From Desulfoluna spongiiphila (GTDB taxonomy: Bacteria; Desulfobacterota; Desulfobacteria; Desulfobacterales; Desulfolunaceae): a stretch of 64,000 bases of DNA. Location: positions 233,239 through 297,238 of the forward strand of contig NZ_FMUX01000004.1 of the NCBI RefSeq assembly GCF_900101345.1, read 5' to 3'. Below the pieces are notes generated by a model. It made no database searches and was not told the origin of the DNA. It worked only from the letters and a program-made list of their open reading frames with translations. The translations under genes were made by a program, and so were the position numbers. Positions 42,464 to 51,049 of the stretch are shown piece by piece; positions within the stretch are counted from its first letter, which is position 1; each line of letters begins with the position of its first letter.

Positions 42464-42553
42464 ATGCCTCCGGCGGCAAGGTGGGGGCACCTTGAAACCC
42501 TATGGCGAATGCATGGCGGCAGCCGTTACGCAAGCGTTCTCGGGGCATTCGCG
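42464..42553 (+). repeat. GCCTCCGGCGGCAAGGTG-family repeat, copy F (diverged)
   Basis: GCCTCCGGCGGCAAGGTG and CACCTTGAAA are conserved, then GGCGAATGCATGG ... GGGGCATTCGCG form a longer outer stem than in other copies. It lies between two convergent genes. Confidence 0.65.
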
Positions 42554-42620
42554 TGATGTGTGGCATGTGGCAACCGTTTTTGCAGGAGAGGCCCATTTCA
42601 TTCTTACCCTTCCCCCTCGT

Positions 42621-44078
42621 TCAGCGCTTTTTCCCACTGGATACCGAGGTGACGGCAGAGTTCCTGTATTTCATGTAGGTATCGAACACCGCCCTCTGCT
42701 GGTTGGCGTTGCGGTCCAGCCCCGAGATAATCTTGCTGGTGTCGACGAAGTACGCCCGGTGTGCGTTGCCGGTCCGCATGAGCCACCGGTACTCCAGCAC
42801 GGTCTCGGGACGGGCGCACTCCACGCAGTGGTTCCAGTTCTCCTCGGCGGATTCGACGGTCCCTTGTGCCGCGGTGCCTTTTTTCACGGGACGATCCGGG
42901 GCTTTTTCAAGGGCATGGGCCAAAAAACAGTAGGCCATGCCCGCGCCGATCTGGTCGTCTTTGATCTGCACATCAAGGGCAATGGCCTTTTTGAGGTACC
43001 TCTTTGCCGCCTCGTAATCCTCTGACTCCAGAAGGGCCCATCCGAGGTTTCTATTAAACTGGTACTCCAGGTTGAGGTTCCGTGGATCCAGGGCCTCCAC
43101 CCTCTGGAGGCCCAGCATCAGAAAGGACTGGGCAAGGCGGGGGTCCCGAGCCTGGGTAATGGGGTTCATGCGGTTGATCAAAAGACGCCCCAGGTTGTTG
43201 ATCCCCGCCAGGTCTCCTGCGCGCACGCCCTGATAGTAGTGATCACCGGCGCTCTCCTGCATGCCGATGGATTCGTAGATCCTCCCGAGCTCCGAGTCAA
43301 AGGAGGCCTCCTGGGGATCAAGTTCCAGGCCCCTCATAAAGGCGGTCTCCGCGTTGTTCAGGTCCCCTTGCCCGTAAGCTCGCCGCCCCGCCTCATCGTA
43401 ATGATTTTTCAAATACGAGCTCGTGCTCATCACGCCCACAAGAAGAATAACCGCCAGCACAAACACCACCTCGCTCTGGAACCGCGTCGGGACCTTCAGG
43501 CTCTCCAGGATGGTTGTCACCTTCTCGCGGCCGGAGGCGGTCAAGGTCCCCTGGCTGATGGCGGCAAGGCCGCCCACCTGGGCAATGGTGGAAAAGGTGG
43601 AGGCAACCGTCACATCCCCCACGGACAGTGCCTTCACAATGGTCACCACGTGGCTGGCCCCAAGGCCGATGACCAGCATGGTGAGAAAATTCCACACCCA
43701 GTCGTACCGGTCCCAGGGAGACATGTCCGGCGTCATGTGCCACCACCAGGCGTCTGTTTCAGGACCGCACTGCTCACGCCACCTGTCCAGCTGGATCACC
43801 GCATTGACCAGGTTCGCGTTCTTCCTGAGCCAGCGGTCCAGGGACTTGATCCTGCCGTCCGCGCGGATGAACCAGGCCGCCGCCTCTTCATCATTGACAT
43901 CAAAAGCGCTGTAGGCTTCGTGGATGGCGTCCCGGGTAAAAAGCACCTCCAGGACCACCTGCTTCTCCTCCGCCGTGTAACTCGCCTTGTCCACGGCCAG
44001 GCTCTGCATCTCCGTCAGGCCGTCCTGAAGGCGGTTAAACAGTTCCGAAACCTGGGTAATTTTTTCCGATTCCGTCAT
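42621..44078 (-). CDS. TPR-containing membrane protein, end of the injection-system operon
   Basis: The 485-residue protein has a helical N-terminal region, two or three membrane helices (about residues 128-150, 170-180 and 205-225; the last is VVFVLAVILLVGVMS), and a C-terminal domain of tetratricopeptide-like repeats from about residue 230 (AYGQGDLNNAETAFMRGLEL; ALLESEDYEAAKRYLKKAI). TPR domains dock partner proteins; the face is probably cytosolic or periplasmic according to topology, which is not clear. ATG 44078 follows AGGAGG by five bases. Only 12 bases separate it from the upstream AAA ATPase gene, so it is the last gene of the run. No known contractile-injection subunit is recognised here. 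Confidence 0.7.
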   Translation of the reverse strand: MTESEKITQVSELFNRLQDGLTEMQSLAVDKASYTAEEKQVVLEVLFTRDAIHEAYSAFDVNDEEAAAWFIRADGRIKSLDRWLRKNANLVNAVIQLDRWREQCGPETDAWWWHMTPDMSPWDRYDWVWNFLTMLVIGLGASHVVTIVKALSVGDVTVASTFSTIAQVGGLAAISQGTLTASGREKVTTILESLKVPTRFQSEVVFVLAVILLVGVMSTSSYLKNHYDEAGRRAYGQGDLNNAETAFMRGLELDPQEASFDSELGRIYESIGMQESAGDHYYQGVRAGDLAGINNLGRLLINRMNPITQARDPRLAQSFLMLGLQRVEALDPRNLNLEYQFNRNLGWALLESEDYEAAKRYLKKAIALDVQIKDDQIGAGMAYCFLAHALEKAPDRPVKKGTAAQGTVESAEENWNHCVECARPETVLEYRWLMRTGNAHRAYFVDTSKIISGLDRNANQQRAVFDTYMKYRNSAVTSVSSGKKR

Positions 44079-44090
44079 TTTCACCTCCTG

Positions 44091-45464
44091 TTATCCGGTC
44101 TTGCCTTCTTTTAAGAGCTCTTTCCGTATCCCCTTTTCAAAATCCCGCATGAACACATGCTGCCGCCCCTCAAGGAGAGCCTGGATCACGCCGAAACGAA
44201 TCACGTTGACAATGGAGCCCCCGGTGAGGGCATGGGCCTCGGCCATGGATGCCACGTCCACGTCACCTGCAAGGCGCGATACCCCATGCAGGGCACGGGC
44301 CCAGATCATCCGGCGCTGCTCGGCATCGGGGACGGGAAAATAGATCGCCGATTGAAACCGCCTGAAAAACGCTTCGTCCAGATTGGCCTTCATGTTGGTG
44401 GCCAGGATCACGACCCCCGGAAAATCCTCGATGCGCTGCAGAAGGTAAGCGGTCTCCTGATTTGCGTGGCGGTCGTTGGAGCTGCTGGCCTGGGTGCGCT
44501 TGCCGAAAAGGGCATCGGCTTCGTCAAAAAACAGGATCCAGTTCCGGTGCTCGGCCTGGTCGAACACACCGGCCAGGTTCTTCTCCGTCTCCCCGATGTA
44601 CTTGGAGATCATCATGGACAGGTCGATGCGGTACACATCCACCCCGCAGGCCTCGCCGATCAACGATGCGGTAAGGGTCTTTCCCGTGCCCGGTGGCCCG
44701 TGAAACAGGGCCCGGTACCCGGGCTTGAGCACCCGGGACAGGCCCCAGGGCCCCATGATCTCTTCCCCGAAGCGCCCCCACCCCACAATGTGATCGATCT
44801 CTTCCATCACCTCGGAAGACAGGACAAGGTCCTCCCAGGTAAGGGGCGTGGTGAGCCGCCTGGCGGGAAACCCGGCACCATACTCCGGACGGTGAACCCC
44901 ACCCGAGGTGACCCGGTGTAAAAACGCCTCGGAGAGCCGGAGGGACCGGCTCCAGACAGGCTCCCCTGCCTCCCGGCCTTCCAGGCTCAACACCCCGCTG
45001 CGTGCAAAGGGATGATCCTCCCCGAAAAGGGGCAAAAGGGCCAGTCGCGCCCCAAGATCATCCCCGGCCACGAGAAAGGCCGCGGTCTCCCCCGTGGGCA
45101 AAAAGCCCCCGTGGCGGTTTCCCGTCACCCCCCCAAACTCGGTAAACCCTCTGTCGATGTTCTTGTTCTGGATAAAAAAGGTGTCCAGAACCTGGGGCCG
45201 GATATGGGGGGCAAGGGCCAGCACAAGCACCAGCCGCTCCCGGGCATCCAGTTCCAGCCCGCACACCACCTCGGCAAAGGGGGACGGATCCCCGGAAAGA
45301 TCCGGCGGCGCGTGATCGGCGATGCCCCTGGCCTCGCACTCATGGCCGAAGTACAGCGCAATCCGGGTCTCAAGGACCCGCTCAAACCAGGCGAGCTCCT
45401 GCTCAAGGGCAGAGGTGTTGGGCCCCGGGGACGAAGACTGGGGCTCTGTTGGGAGAGGTATCAT
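44091..45464 (-). CDS. AAA ATPase of contractile injection systems (Afp15-like)
   Basis: The 457-residue protein has a roughly 220-residue N-terminal domain with ALAPHIRPQVLDTFF and a FGGVTGNRHGGFLPTGETA segment, which is typical of the extracellular contractile injection system (eCIS) AAA proteins. It is followed by one AAA+ module: Walker A GPPGTGKT, Walker B ILFFDEADALF, and the sensor and arginine-finger region (LATNMKANLDEAFFRRF). In Afp/PVC clusters this ATPase is needed late in assembly of the phage-tail-like particle (family knowledge). The gene is on the same strand as the tape-measure and DUF4157 genes but separated from them by a 729-base repeat-filled gap, so it may have its own promoter. 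Confidence 0.87.
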   Translation of the reverse strand: MIPLPTEPQSSSPGPNTSALEQELAWFERVLETRIALYFGHECEARGIADHAPPDLSGDPSPFAEVVCGLELDARERLVLVLALAPHIRPQVLDTFFIQNKNIDRGFTEFGGVTGNRHGGFLPTGETAAFLVAGDDLGARLALLPLFGEDHPFARSGVLSLEGREAGEPVWSRSLRLSEAFLHRVTSGGVHRPEYGAGFPARRLTTPLTWEDLVLSSEVMEEIDHIVGWGRFGEEIMGPWGLSRVLKPGYRALFHGPPGTGKTLTASLIGEACGVDVYRIDLSMMISKYIGETEKNLAGVFDQAEHRNWILFFDEADALFGKRTQASSSNDRHANQETAYLLQRIEDFPGVVILATNMKANLDEAFFRRFQSAIYFPVPDAEQRRMIWARALHGVSRLAGDVDVASMAEAHALTGGSIVNVIRFGVIQALLEGRQHVFMRDFEKGIRKELLKEGKTG

Positions 45465-45634
45465 GGAAGGGTATGTTTCGCGTTGCCTCTATGGCCAACG
45501 TGGGGGGAACCACAGAGGCACAGATGGCCCAGAGAAAAGGCTGGGCCCTGGTCATCGTTTGGGCCACCAGGGTGTTATTGATGACACCGTTCCAAAAAGC
45601 CGACAGCCCGTAGGGTGCACTCTGTGCACCATGT

Positions 45635-45912
45635 CCGGGTCACCCAAGGTTTCGATTTTACCGAGGCGCTCGGGACATGACGGGTTTTGATTTTGGTGCA
45701 CGGAGTGCAGTGCACCCTGCGTCTATGGTCAACGTGGGGAGAGAAAAAACGGCCTCCGGCGGCAAGGTGTGCCACCTTGAAAGCAGGTTGCGAAAGCCCT
45801 CCCCCTTCGTTCCTCAGGGTGAGGGCTTTCGCGAAGGTTCCCATAAAATTGAGTCCGGGTCACCCGAGGCTTTGATTTTGCGGAGGCGTTCGGGGCATGA
45901 CGGGTTTTGATT
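45635..45912. repeat. direct repeat pair of about 58 bases
   Basis: The string beginning CCGGGTCACCC, then TTTCGATTTT, GAGGCG, TCGGG, and ending CATGACGGGTTTTGATT occurs at 45635-45692 and again at 45855-45912, with a few changes. Confidence 0.65.
45723..45834 (+). repeat. GCCTCCGGCGGCAAGGTG-family repeat, copy G
   Basis: Full-length copy; the second stem is GCGAAAGCCCTC...GAGGGCTTTCGC, changed on both sides relative to other copies but still complementary. Confidence 0.75.
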
Positions 45913-45931
45913 CTGCTTAGGAGTGTCGGGT

Positions 45932-46094
45932 GCAAGGCTCTGCCTTGCCTATACGCTTAATAGCCTCGTGGGTGGAACACCTCGCAGGTTCCGATAACAT
46001 CACACATGGAGGCAGAGCCTCCTGAATGCATTCCCAGGCGGAGCCTGGGAACGAGCACAAAGATCCCACACCGGTGACCACAGGCGAAGCCTGT
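45932..46094. repeat. cluster of four small hairpins with GGC-n3-GCC cores
   Basis: GCAAGGC-TCT-GCCTTGC (45932-45948), GGAGGC-AGA-GCCTCC (46008-46022), TTCCCAGGC-GGA-GCCTGGGAA (46031-46051) and ACAGGC-GAA-GCCTGT (46080-46094). The stems differ in sequence but all pair perfectly. Confidence 0.75.
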
Positions 46095-46097
46095 CAG

Positions 46098-46190
46098 CGA
46101 ATGCAACAACCCGAGGAACGAGGGTTGGAGCATTCGCAACCTGGGGTCAAGGGGCTCAGCCCCTTGCCGCCGGAGGCTGCTTTTCAACCC
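46098..46190 (-). repeat. GCCTCCGGCGGCAAGGTG-family repeat, copy H
   Basis: On the minus strand AGCCTCCGGCGGCAAGGGGC, TTGCGAATGCTCC, CCCTCGTTCCTCGGG and GCATTCGC appear in order. It ends four bases after the DUF4157 stop codon. Confidence 0.7.
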
Positions 46191-46193
46191 ACC

Positions 46194-46670
46194 TTACACC
46201 GAACCCGAGGCCCGTTTCCCCAGGGCATCGGCTTCGGCTTCCAGGCCCGGGTTGTCGTTCACCGGCATGCCCGACACCTCGCAGGTGGGGGAGACCCGGC
46301 CTTCCCGCTGCTGCACCACATGGGCCAGCTCGTGGCCGAGGAGCGCGCGTCCCGAGGTGGTGTCGGGCCTGAACTGGCCCGGTGCAAAATGGATCTCATG
46401 GCCCTGGGTAAAGGCCTGGGCTCCCAGGGCCGGGGCCTTTGATGACGAGGGATGCACGGTGACGTTGGAAAAATCCGACTGAAAGGACCGTTGCATCCCC
46501 TCTTTCACGTTGTCCGGCATGCCGGTGGTGTTTTTGGCCTGGGCCACAAGGGCGCCGCACCGCCGCTGCACCGCATCGGGGGTGTCACGGGACACGGGGT
46601 ACCGGGCATTGGAGACGCTGGAAAGGGACGGTGCCCCCTCTCTGTCGGAACGCACGTCGGCTATTTTCAT
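46194..46670 (-). CDS. DUF4157 protein with HELAH metalloprotease-like motif
   Basis: The 158-residue protein matches DUF4157, a small domain common in contractile-injection (eCIS) loci. It contains MPDNVKEGMQRSFQSDFSNV, HPSSSKAPALGAQAFTQG, then IHFAPGQF and the zinc-metalloprotease-like motif GHELAHVVQQREGRV, with NPGLEAEADALG providing a possible third ligand. The fold is gluzincin-like; proteolytic activity is unproven and in some systems it is a cargo or helper domain. ATG 46670 follows GGAGG by nine bases; a GTG lies one codon upstream. It starts six bases after the tape-measure gene. It is much shorter than toxin-bearing relatives and has no extra domain. Confidence 0.88.
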   Translation of the reverse strand: MKIADVRSDREGAPSLSSVSNARYPVSRDTPDAVQRRCGALVAQAKNTTGMPDNVKEGMQRSFQSDFSNVTVHPSSSKAPALGAQAFTQGHEIHFAPGQFRPDTTSGRALLGHELAHVVQQREGRVSPTCEVSGMPVNDNPGLEAEADALGKRASGSV

Positions 46671-46676
46671 CACGCA

Positions 46677-49571
46677 TTACCTCCAGTTGACGTAGAGGAC
46701 CTGTTTCATCCAGGGATGTTTGATGGGCGTAAGCCCCCAGGGCAGGCGGTCCAGAAGGACATCCCAGCCCCTGGGCTCCACGGTCAGATGCCAGGCGCCA
46801 TCCTTAAGGATCAAATCGCCGCTGCGGGCGAGAAACGACTCCCGAAGGCCGTCGGGGGTGGTGTTTTTCAATGCCGTCCAGTGGGCTGTGACGGCGCGAA
46901 GCATCTCTTCGGCCAGGTTGGTCTCTTCTTCCACCAGAGTCATGTGTCCAAGATAGAGACCTTCCGAGGCGATACCGCAGAGCAACCTGTTGAGGGCCAT
47001 GGGGGAATCCGGCGTTTCTACAATTTTATGGGATATGTAGTGAAGCAGGAGAACGGCCCTGTCCGCGTGGGACCGGTCTTTAAACCGGCCGTTTTCAACA
47101 TAGCCCAACCGGGAAAAAAGGGTGGGAAGGTAAGGGGACAGAATCACGAGGCCTGCGCTGTCCACCCGGCAGATTTCCTCCACGGGCTCGTCGTCATCCC
47201 AGGGGAGACTGGCGCCATGGGCATCCTTTTCATCGGCATCACAGGCCAAATCGCCTCTTTCCGGTACATCAGGCAGGACCTCCTGACCCGGCACGCCAGG
47301 GGGTGATACCGCCGACGAAGCGCCCCGGTCACCTGCAGCGCCCTTTCCGTACAACACATCATGGATGGCTGTTGCCACCGGCAGCAGGGTACCAGAGGCT
47401 CCGGGCCGGACCGTTACGGCCAACCGGTCGAGGAGCTCCCCGGCCTGGCCACGGCTGCCGTTGCGCCCCATCCATCCCAAAAGGCTACGCAGGAAAAGGC
47501 TCGGCGTCATGGGCCTTCCCGAAGGGCTCGCTGCCAGTTGAAAGGCCCACGCCCGGATGCGGTGCTTCCATGCTCCGAGGCCTGACCCCGTGCCAGCCGA
47601 GTCAATAACCCCCAGCACCGCATCCAGCATCGACGACACCCCTGTTCTCCACGACGGAGCAAGCAGATGGAGCACCCGGACAGAGTCAGGGACAGGCAGG
47701 GCCCCTGCCAGGCGAAGGGCAACGTGCCGGGAGGTCAACCTGCCCGCCAGAACGCCCTTCATGAGCGCCCCGTTGGCGGCAAGGCCCCGTTGGATCTCCC
47801 GGACGCACAGGGCCGCTTCTTTGGGGCCGGGCGGTTCAGCGGCGTCAAGGAAGCGTATCAACCGGACCATGCCGGGCTTGCCCTCAACCGATGGCCCGCC
47901 TTCTGAAGAAAAAACCTCGGGTGAATCCGGACCGGACAACGCTTTGGAAGGCACACCTCCGGGTTCCTCTGCCAAAGACGCCTCCACCGTTGAAGAGGCC
48001 TCTTTCCCTTGTGGGGAAAGGACCTCGCCCCGCCTGGCTCCACGCGCCTTTCCGTCGGTGCCGGAGCGGCTTTCCCGTTGATGTTCCTCCAGCCACAGTT
48101 CATCCAGCAGGGCAAGATCGTCCTGCTCTCGTTTGCCACCGCCCGTTGCGTAAACGCCCCTGAAGGCATCCAGAAGGGTTGCGTAGGCCATGTTGTACCG
48201 GGACGCCATGCCTGAGATCAGGTGCTGGAGATACCGTTTGAAATTAAACCGGCTTTTTCTCTCCACCAGAAGAAAGGCAAGGCTCAGTTCCCAGAGCTGG
48301 CGGGAAAAGACCTCGCCGCCCTGGACCTCGGGGCTGCGCTGCTGAAGAACGGTGCCATGGGAGATGCAATGGTTGACAAAGCGTCCGGCGGCGGCCTCAT
48401 CGGGTCCCAGGGACGCCACCAGGCTTTCGAGCTGATCGTGGGAAAGCGCCTTCACCATGGCCGAGCGGGCATCGGCTCTGCGGCCTTCCCTTAACACCAT
48501 CTCGCGGATATCGGCGTCCCCCCGGATCAGCCTGCGCATCACCTCGTCCACATCGGCCACAGAACCCCTCCCTTCCAGAACCCGTTCAAGGACACCCGGG
48601 AACCCAAGAACCTCATCAGCCCCATCATCCGGGGCCCCGGCCCTTTTTTCGTCTGCCACCATCGTTTCACGGACCAAGGCACCGAAGATCTCCCGCATCT
48701 GCTGGCCCGCGATCCCCGGGACATGGAGAAAAATGGTCTGAAAGGCAAGGAGAAGCCTGCGTGCATCCACATTTTCATGGGAGGCGATGCGCGAGATCAG
48801 GTGGGACACATATTGTTTCCGTTCAAACCGCCCCTTTCCCTCCACCAGAAGGTAGCCGAGGGTGAACTCCCACAGCAGCCGCTCAAACCCGTCCGCATCC
48901 CCGGACACAGGTGCCGTGTGCTTGAGCAGGATTCTGTTTTCAGCGGTTTTTGCCACAAAGCCCCCCACAAAACCTCCGTGCTCCGGGCAGAGCAGCATGG
49001 CGCTCTGTTTCAAAAGAGCCCTGCCCAGGTAGTGGGCCCCATGGCGGGGGACATTCCTGTCATGGGCATAAAAGAAAAACATGTGCCTCACCACCCAGGG
49101 AAATTCCGGCCACAGCTCCGCCACCCGAGACATGTTTCGCCCGCCCCGCCCGAAGACCAGGACCTTTTTCAACACCCGTCTGAACACCGCCTCCCGCCCG
49201 TCACCACCGGTGCGGGGTCGGGAGGCCTTCATCTTGCGGATCACGGCATCGGCACCGTAAGCAAAGGCTTCGGGGGGCAGGGGCCGGAGCTTCCGGACAT
49301 GGTCGATCAGCATCCGGGTCAACTGGGTTTCAAACCGCCTGGGGATAAGCTCTGCCGCTTCGGTTGCCGTCACCTCACCCAGGTCCATGACAAGCGCGGG
49401 AATCAAGAGATCCCCCGACGGCCAGTCAAACCCTTCCAATACAGATTCCAACACGGGAAGGACCCGCTCCCGGAGAAGAGCCACCAGGGCCGTTTCCACG
49501 GCCTGTCCCTCCGGGCCGAAGGTGAGGGCCACCTCAAACCTGGCCCTGCGCACAAGAAAGGATCGGGTCAT
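46677..49571 (-). CDS. contractile injection system tape-measure protein (CIS_TMP family)
   Basis: The 964-residue protein starts at ATG 49571, eleven bases after the preceding gene; the longer open frame is not supported. The N-terminus (RRARFEVALTFGPEGQAVE, followed by LRERVLPVLESVLEG) and the hallmark C-terminus (LSPYLPTLFSRLGYVENGRF; LNRLLCGIASE; HWTALKNTTPDGLRESFLAR; WDVLLDRLPWGLTPIKHPWM) fit the family named after eCIS tape-measure proteins. Between them lie repeated LWEFTLGYLLVEGKGRF-type and LWELSLAFLLVERKSRF-type units and a low-complexity linker of about residues 500-580. A tape measure sets tube length; whether this one does so without a particle gene nearby is unclear. Confidence 0.9.
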   Translation of the reverse strand: MTRSFLVRRARFEVALTFGPEGQAVETALVALLRERVLPVLESVLEGFDWPSGDLLIPALVMDLGEVTATEAAELIPRRFETQLTRMLIDHVRKLRPLPPEAFAYGADAVIRKMKASRPRTGGDGREAVFRRVLKKVLVFGRGGRNMSRVAELWPEFPWVVRHMFFFYAHDRNVPRHGAHYLGRALLKQSAMLLCPEHGGFVGGFVAKTAENRILLKHTAPVSGDADGFERLLWEFTLGYLLVEGKGRFERKQYVSHLISRIASHENVDARRLLLAFQTIFLHVPGIAGQQMREIFGALVRETMVADEKRAGAPDDGADEVLGFPGVLERVLEGRGSVADVDEVMRRLIRGDADIREMVLREGRRADARSAMVKALSHDQLESLVASLGPDEAAAGRFVNHCISHGTVLQQRSPEVQGGEVFSRQLWELSLAFLLVERKSRFNFKRYLQHLISGMASRYNMAYATLLDAFRGVYATGGGKREQDDLALLDELWLEEHQRESRSGTDGKARGARRGEVLSPQGKEASSTVEASLAEEPGGVPSKALSGPDSPEVFSSEGGPSVEGKPGMVRLIRFLDAAEPPGPKEAALCVREIQRGLAANGALMKGVLAGRLTSRHVALRLAGALPVPDSVRVLHLLAPSWRTGVSSMLDAVLGVIDSAGTGSGLGAWKHRIRAWAFQLAASPSGRPMTPSLFLRSLLGWMGRNGSRGQAGELLDRLAVTVRPGASGTLLPVATAIHDVLYGKGAAGDRGASSAVSPPGVPGQEVLPDVPERGDLACDADEKDAHGASLPWDDDEPVEEICRVDSAGLVILSPYLPTLFSRLGYVENGRFKDRSHADRAVLLLHYISHKIVETPDSPMALNRLLCGIASEGLYLGHMTLVEEETNLAEEMLRAVTAHWTALKNTTPDGLRESFLARSGDLILKDGAWHLTVEPRGWDVLLDRLPWGLTPIKHPWMKQVLYVNWR

Positions 49572-49582
49572 GACACCTGCCT

Positions 49583-51049
49583 TCAAGGAAACCCGGCACG
49601 CTGCCGGATTCTCAACCAGATAAGCACAAACACCACACACGCCGTTGCCAGAATCACCGCCGCCGTTTCATTGGTCCAGTTGTTCTCCGTGGGATTCACG
49701 GCCTCATAGAGCCAGACAAGCCCTGCAAACAGGAACCCGGCTCCGATCACGACATAGTAGAACCGCTCCAGAAGGTTGCACACAGGCCAGAACCAGCAGG
49801 CAAGGCCAGCCAGGGCAAGCAACCCCAGCCCAAGGGCCCAGGCCGCCCCTTTGATCAGGTACCGCTTGGAGCAGAGGGCATTGCCCACCCCCGATTTCCA
49901 CACAATCTCCGCAAAAAAATCGCCCTGATCCTCAAGCCTTGCCCTGTTGTACTCAAGGAACACAGAGGCAGTCTCCTCGGTCAGCTCCATGGCCAGCCCG
50001 CCGAATCCCAGGACCCTCGCCACGTCCATGGGATCGGCCCCATCTTTTTTATGGAGGGTCTTGTACCGCTCGTAGGACATCACATGATACATTTTGGACC
50101 GGTTTCCCTCCTTCAAAGAGACCAGGGGCGAATAGTACTGCCAGAGGGCTTCGTTGAGTTTCGGCGCGGTCATGTTCTTCATCAGCACGGCCATATCCAG
50201 CAGGATCACGTCGACCTCGGCCAGTAACTTTTCCAGATAGCTGTAAAGGACGCTGTCCTCTTTGGCATCTTGGCAGTCTGTCAGGCACAGGTTGATGCGT
50301 AACCCCTGCCCCTTATACGTCTCCATCTTCTTCAATTTATAGATGAGGTCCATGACCCGCTGCCGGGGAAGCACATGGCGCTCCTCCGCCTTTCCCTCGG
50401 AATCCGTTGCGGTGACGTTGAAATAATCTCCGATGTAGGCCATGGGAAACCGGAGCAGCACGCCGTCGCACCCCGCTCCCCTGGCATACAGATCGATCTC
50501 TTCTGCAAGGTTGGCGATGGAAAAGGCGTTGGCCTCCTCCACCCAGGCGCCCTCTCCCGCTTTCAACCACCCGGGTCCCTCTTTTCCTTTCTCGCCCCCT
50601 TCGCCCTCCTTGGCCACCGCCTCGCCGCCATCGGCCTGTGCCTTTGGTTCACTTCGGAGGCCCAGGTCGATGACGAGGTCCACCCCGGTGCCATAGGCCC
50701 TCACCACCCCGACCATCTCGCGCAGCTCTGTCCCGTCCCTGCCCAGGTACCCGAACACACTGGGCACCGCCCCTTCGGAGACACCGATGCGACTCCAACC
50801 CTGGAGGTTCACCACCAGGCCCTTTCCCTGCTGCATGTCGAACAGCCCGTAGGTCTTCTTGTAGTCATCGGTATCCGGCGGGCACCCGCACCCTTCGGCA
50901 GGTGTAATCCCGGCTGCCGCCCCTTCTGCCTGTGCATGGCAGAGGTATCCCGACAGCAACAGCACGACAAACATCAAACCGACCATCCAGCCCCAAAGCG
51001 GCCATGGGCCGAACAAAGGCCTCCGGGGGCACGGTGTGTCCATGGACAT
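49583..51049 (-). CDS. membrane-anchored protein with possible TIM-barrel domain, function unknown
   Basis: The 488-residue protein has an N-terminal hydrophobic signal/anchor (about residues 19-38), a large extracytoplasmic domain, and three C-terminal membrane helices (WALGLGLLALAGLACWFW; YYVVIGAGFLFAGLVWLY; AAVILATACVVFVLIWL) with a short basic tail. The soluble domain alternates strands and helices in a way that recalls a glycoside hydrolase 18-like barrel (NLQGWSRIGVSE; DLVIDLG; CDGVLLRFPMAYIGDYF; INLCLTDC), but the DxxDxDxE catalytic motif is not present. ATG 51049 or GTG 51052 overlaps the end of the epimerase gene; GGAGGA lies upstream. It directly precedes the tape-measure gene, so a cell-wall or membrane-docking role is possible (inference). 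Confidence 0.6.
   Translation of the reverse strand: MSMDTPCPRRPLFGPWPLWGWMVGLMFVVLLLSGYLCHAQAEGAAAGITPAEGCGCPPDTDDYKKTYGLFDMQQGKGLVVNLQGWSRIGVSEGAVPSVFGYLGRDGTELREMVGVVRAYGTGVDLVIDLGLRSEPKAQADGGEAVAKEGEGGEKGKEGPGWLKAGEGAWVEEANAFSIANLAEEIDLYARGAGCDGVLLRFPMAYIGDYFNVTATDSEGKAEERHVLPRQRVMDLIYKLKKMETYKGQGLRINLCLTDCQDAKEDSVLYSYLEKLLAEVDVILLDMAVLMKNMTAPKLNEALWQYYSPLVSLKEGNRSKMYHVMSYERYKTLHKKDGADPMDVARVLGFGGLAMELTEETASVFLEYNRARLEDQGDFFAEIVWKSGVGNALCSKRYLIKGAAWALGLGLLALAGLACWFWPVCNLLERFYYVVIGAGFLFAGLVWLYEAVNPTENNWTNETAAVILATACVVFVLIWLRIRQRAGFP

Larger units (their letters stand above)
45465..46193. other. repeat-filled gap within the injection-system gene run
   Basis: No gene is seen. It holds an element with GGGTGCACT/AGTGCACCC inverted ends (about 45611-45720), a duplicated 58-base string (45635-45692 and 45855-45912), two GCCTCCGGC-family copies and four hairpins with GGC-n3-GCC cores. 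Confidence 0.7.

Noticed and set aside
45932..46094. tRNA genes or structured RNA
   Set aside because: The hairpins are independent and cannot be combined into a cloverleaf; no tRNA anticodon or CCA-end pattern was seen in the window.
46194..46670. Secreted metalloprotease toxin
   Set aside because: Although HELAH is present, the protein is a bare DUF4157 domain with no signal peptide or extra toxin domain, so a toxin call is not supported.
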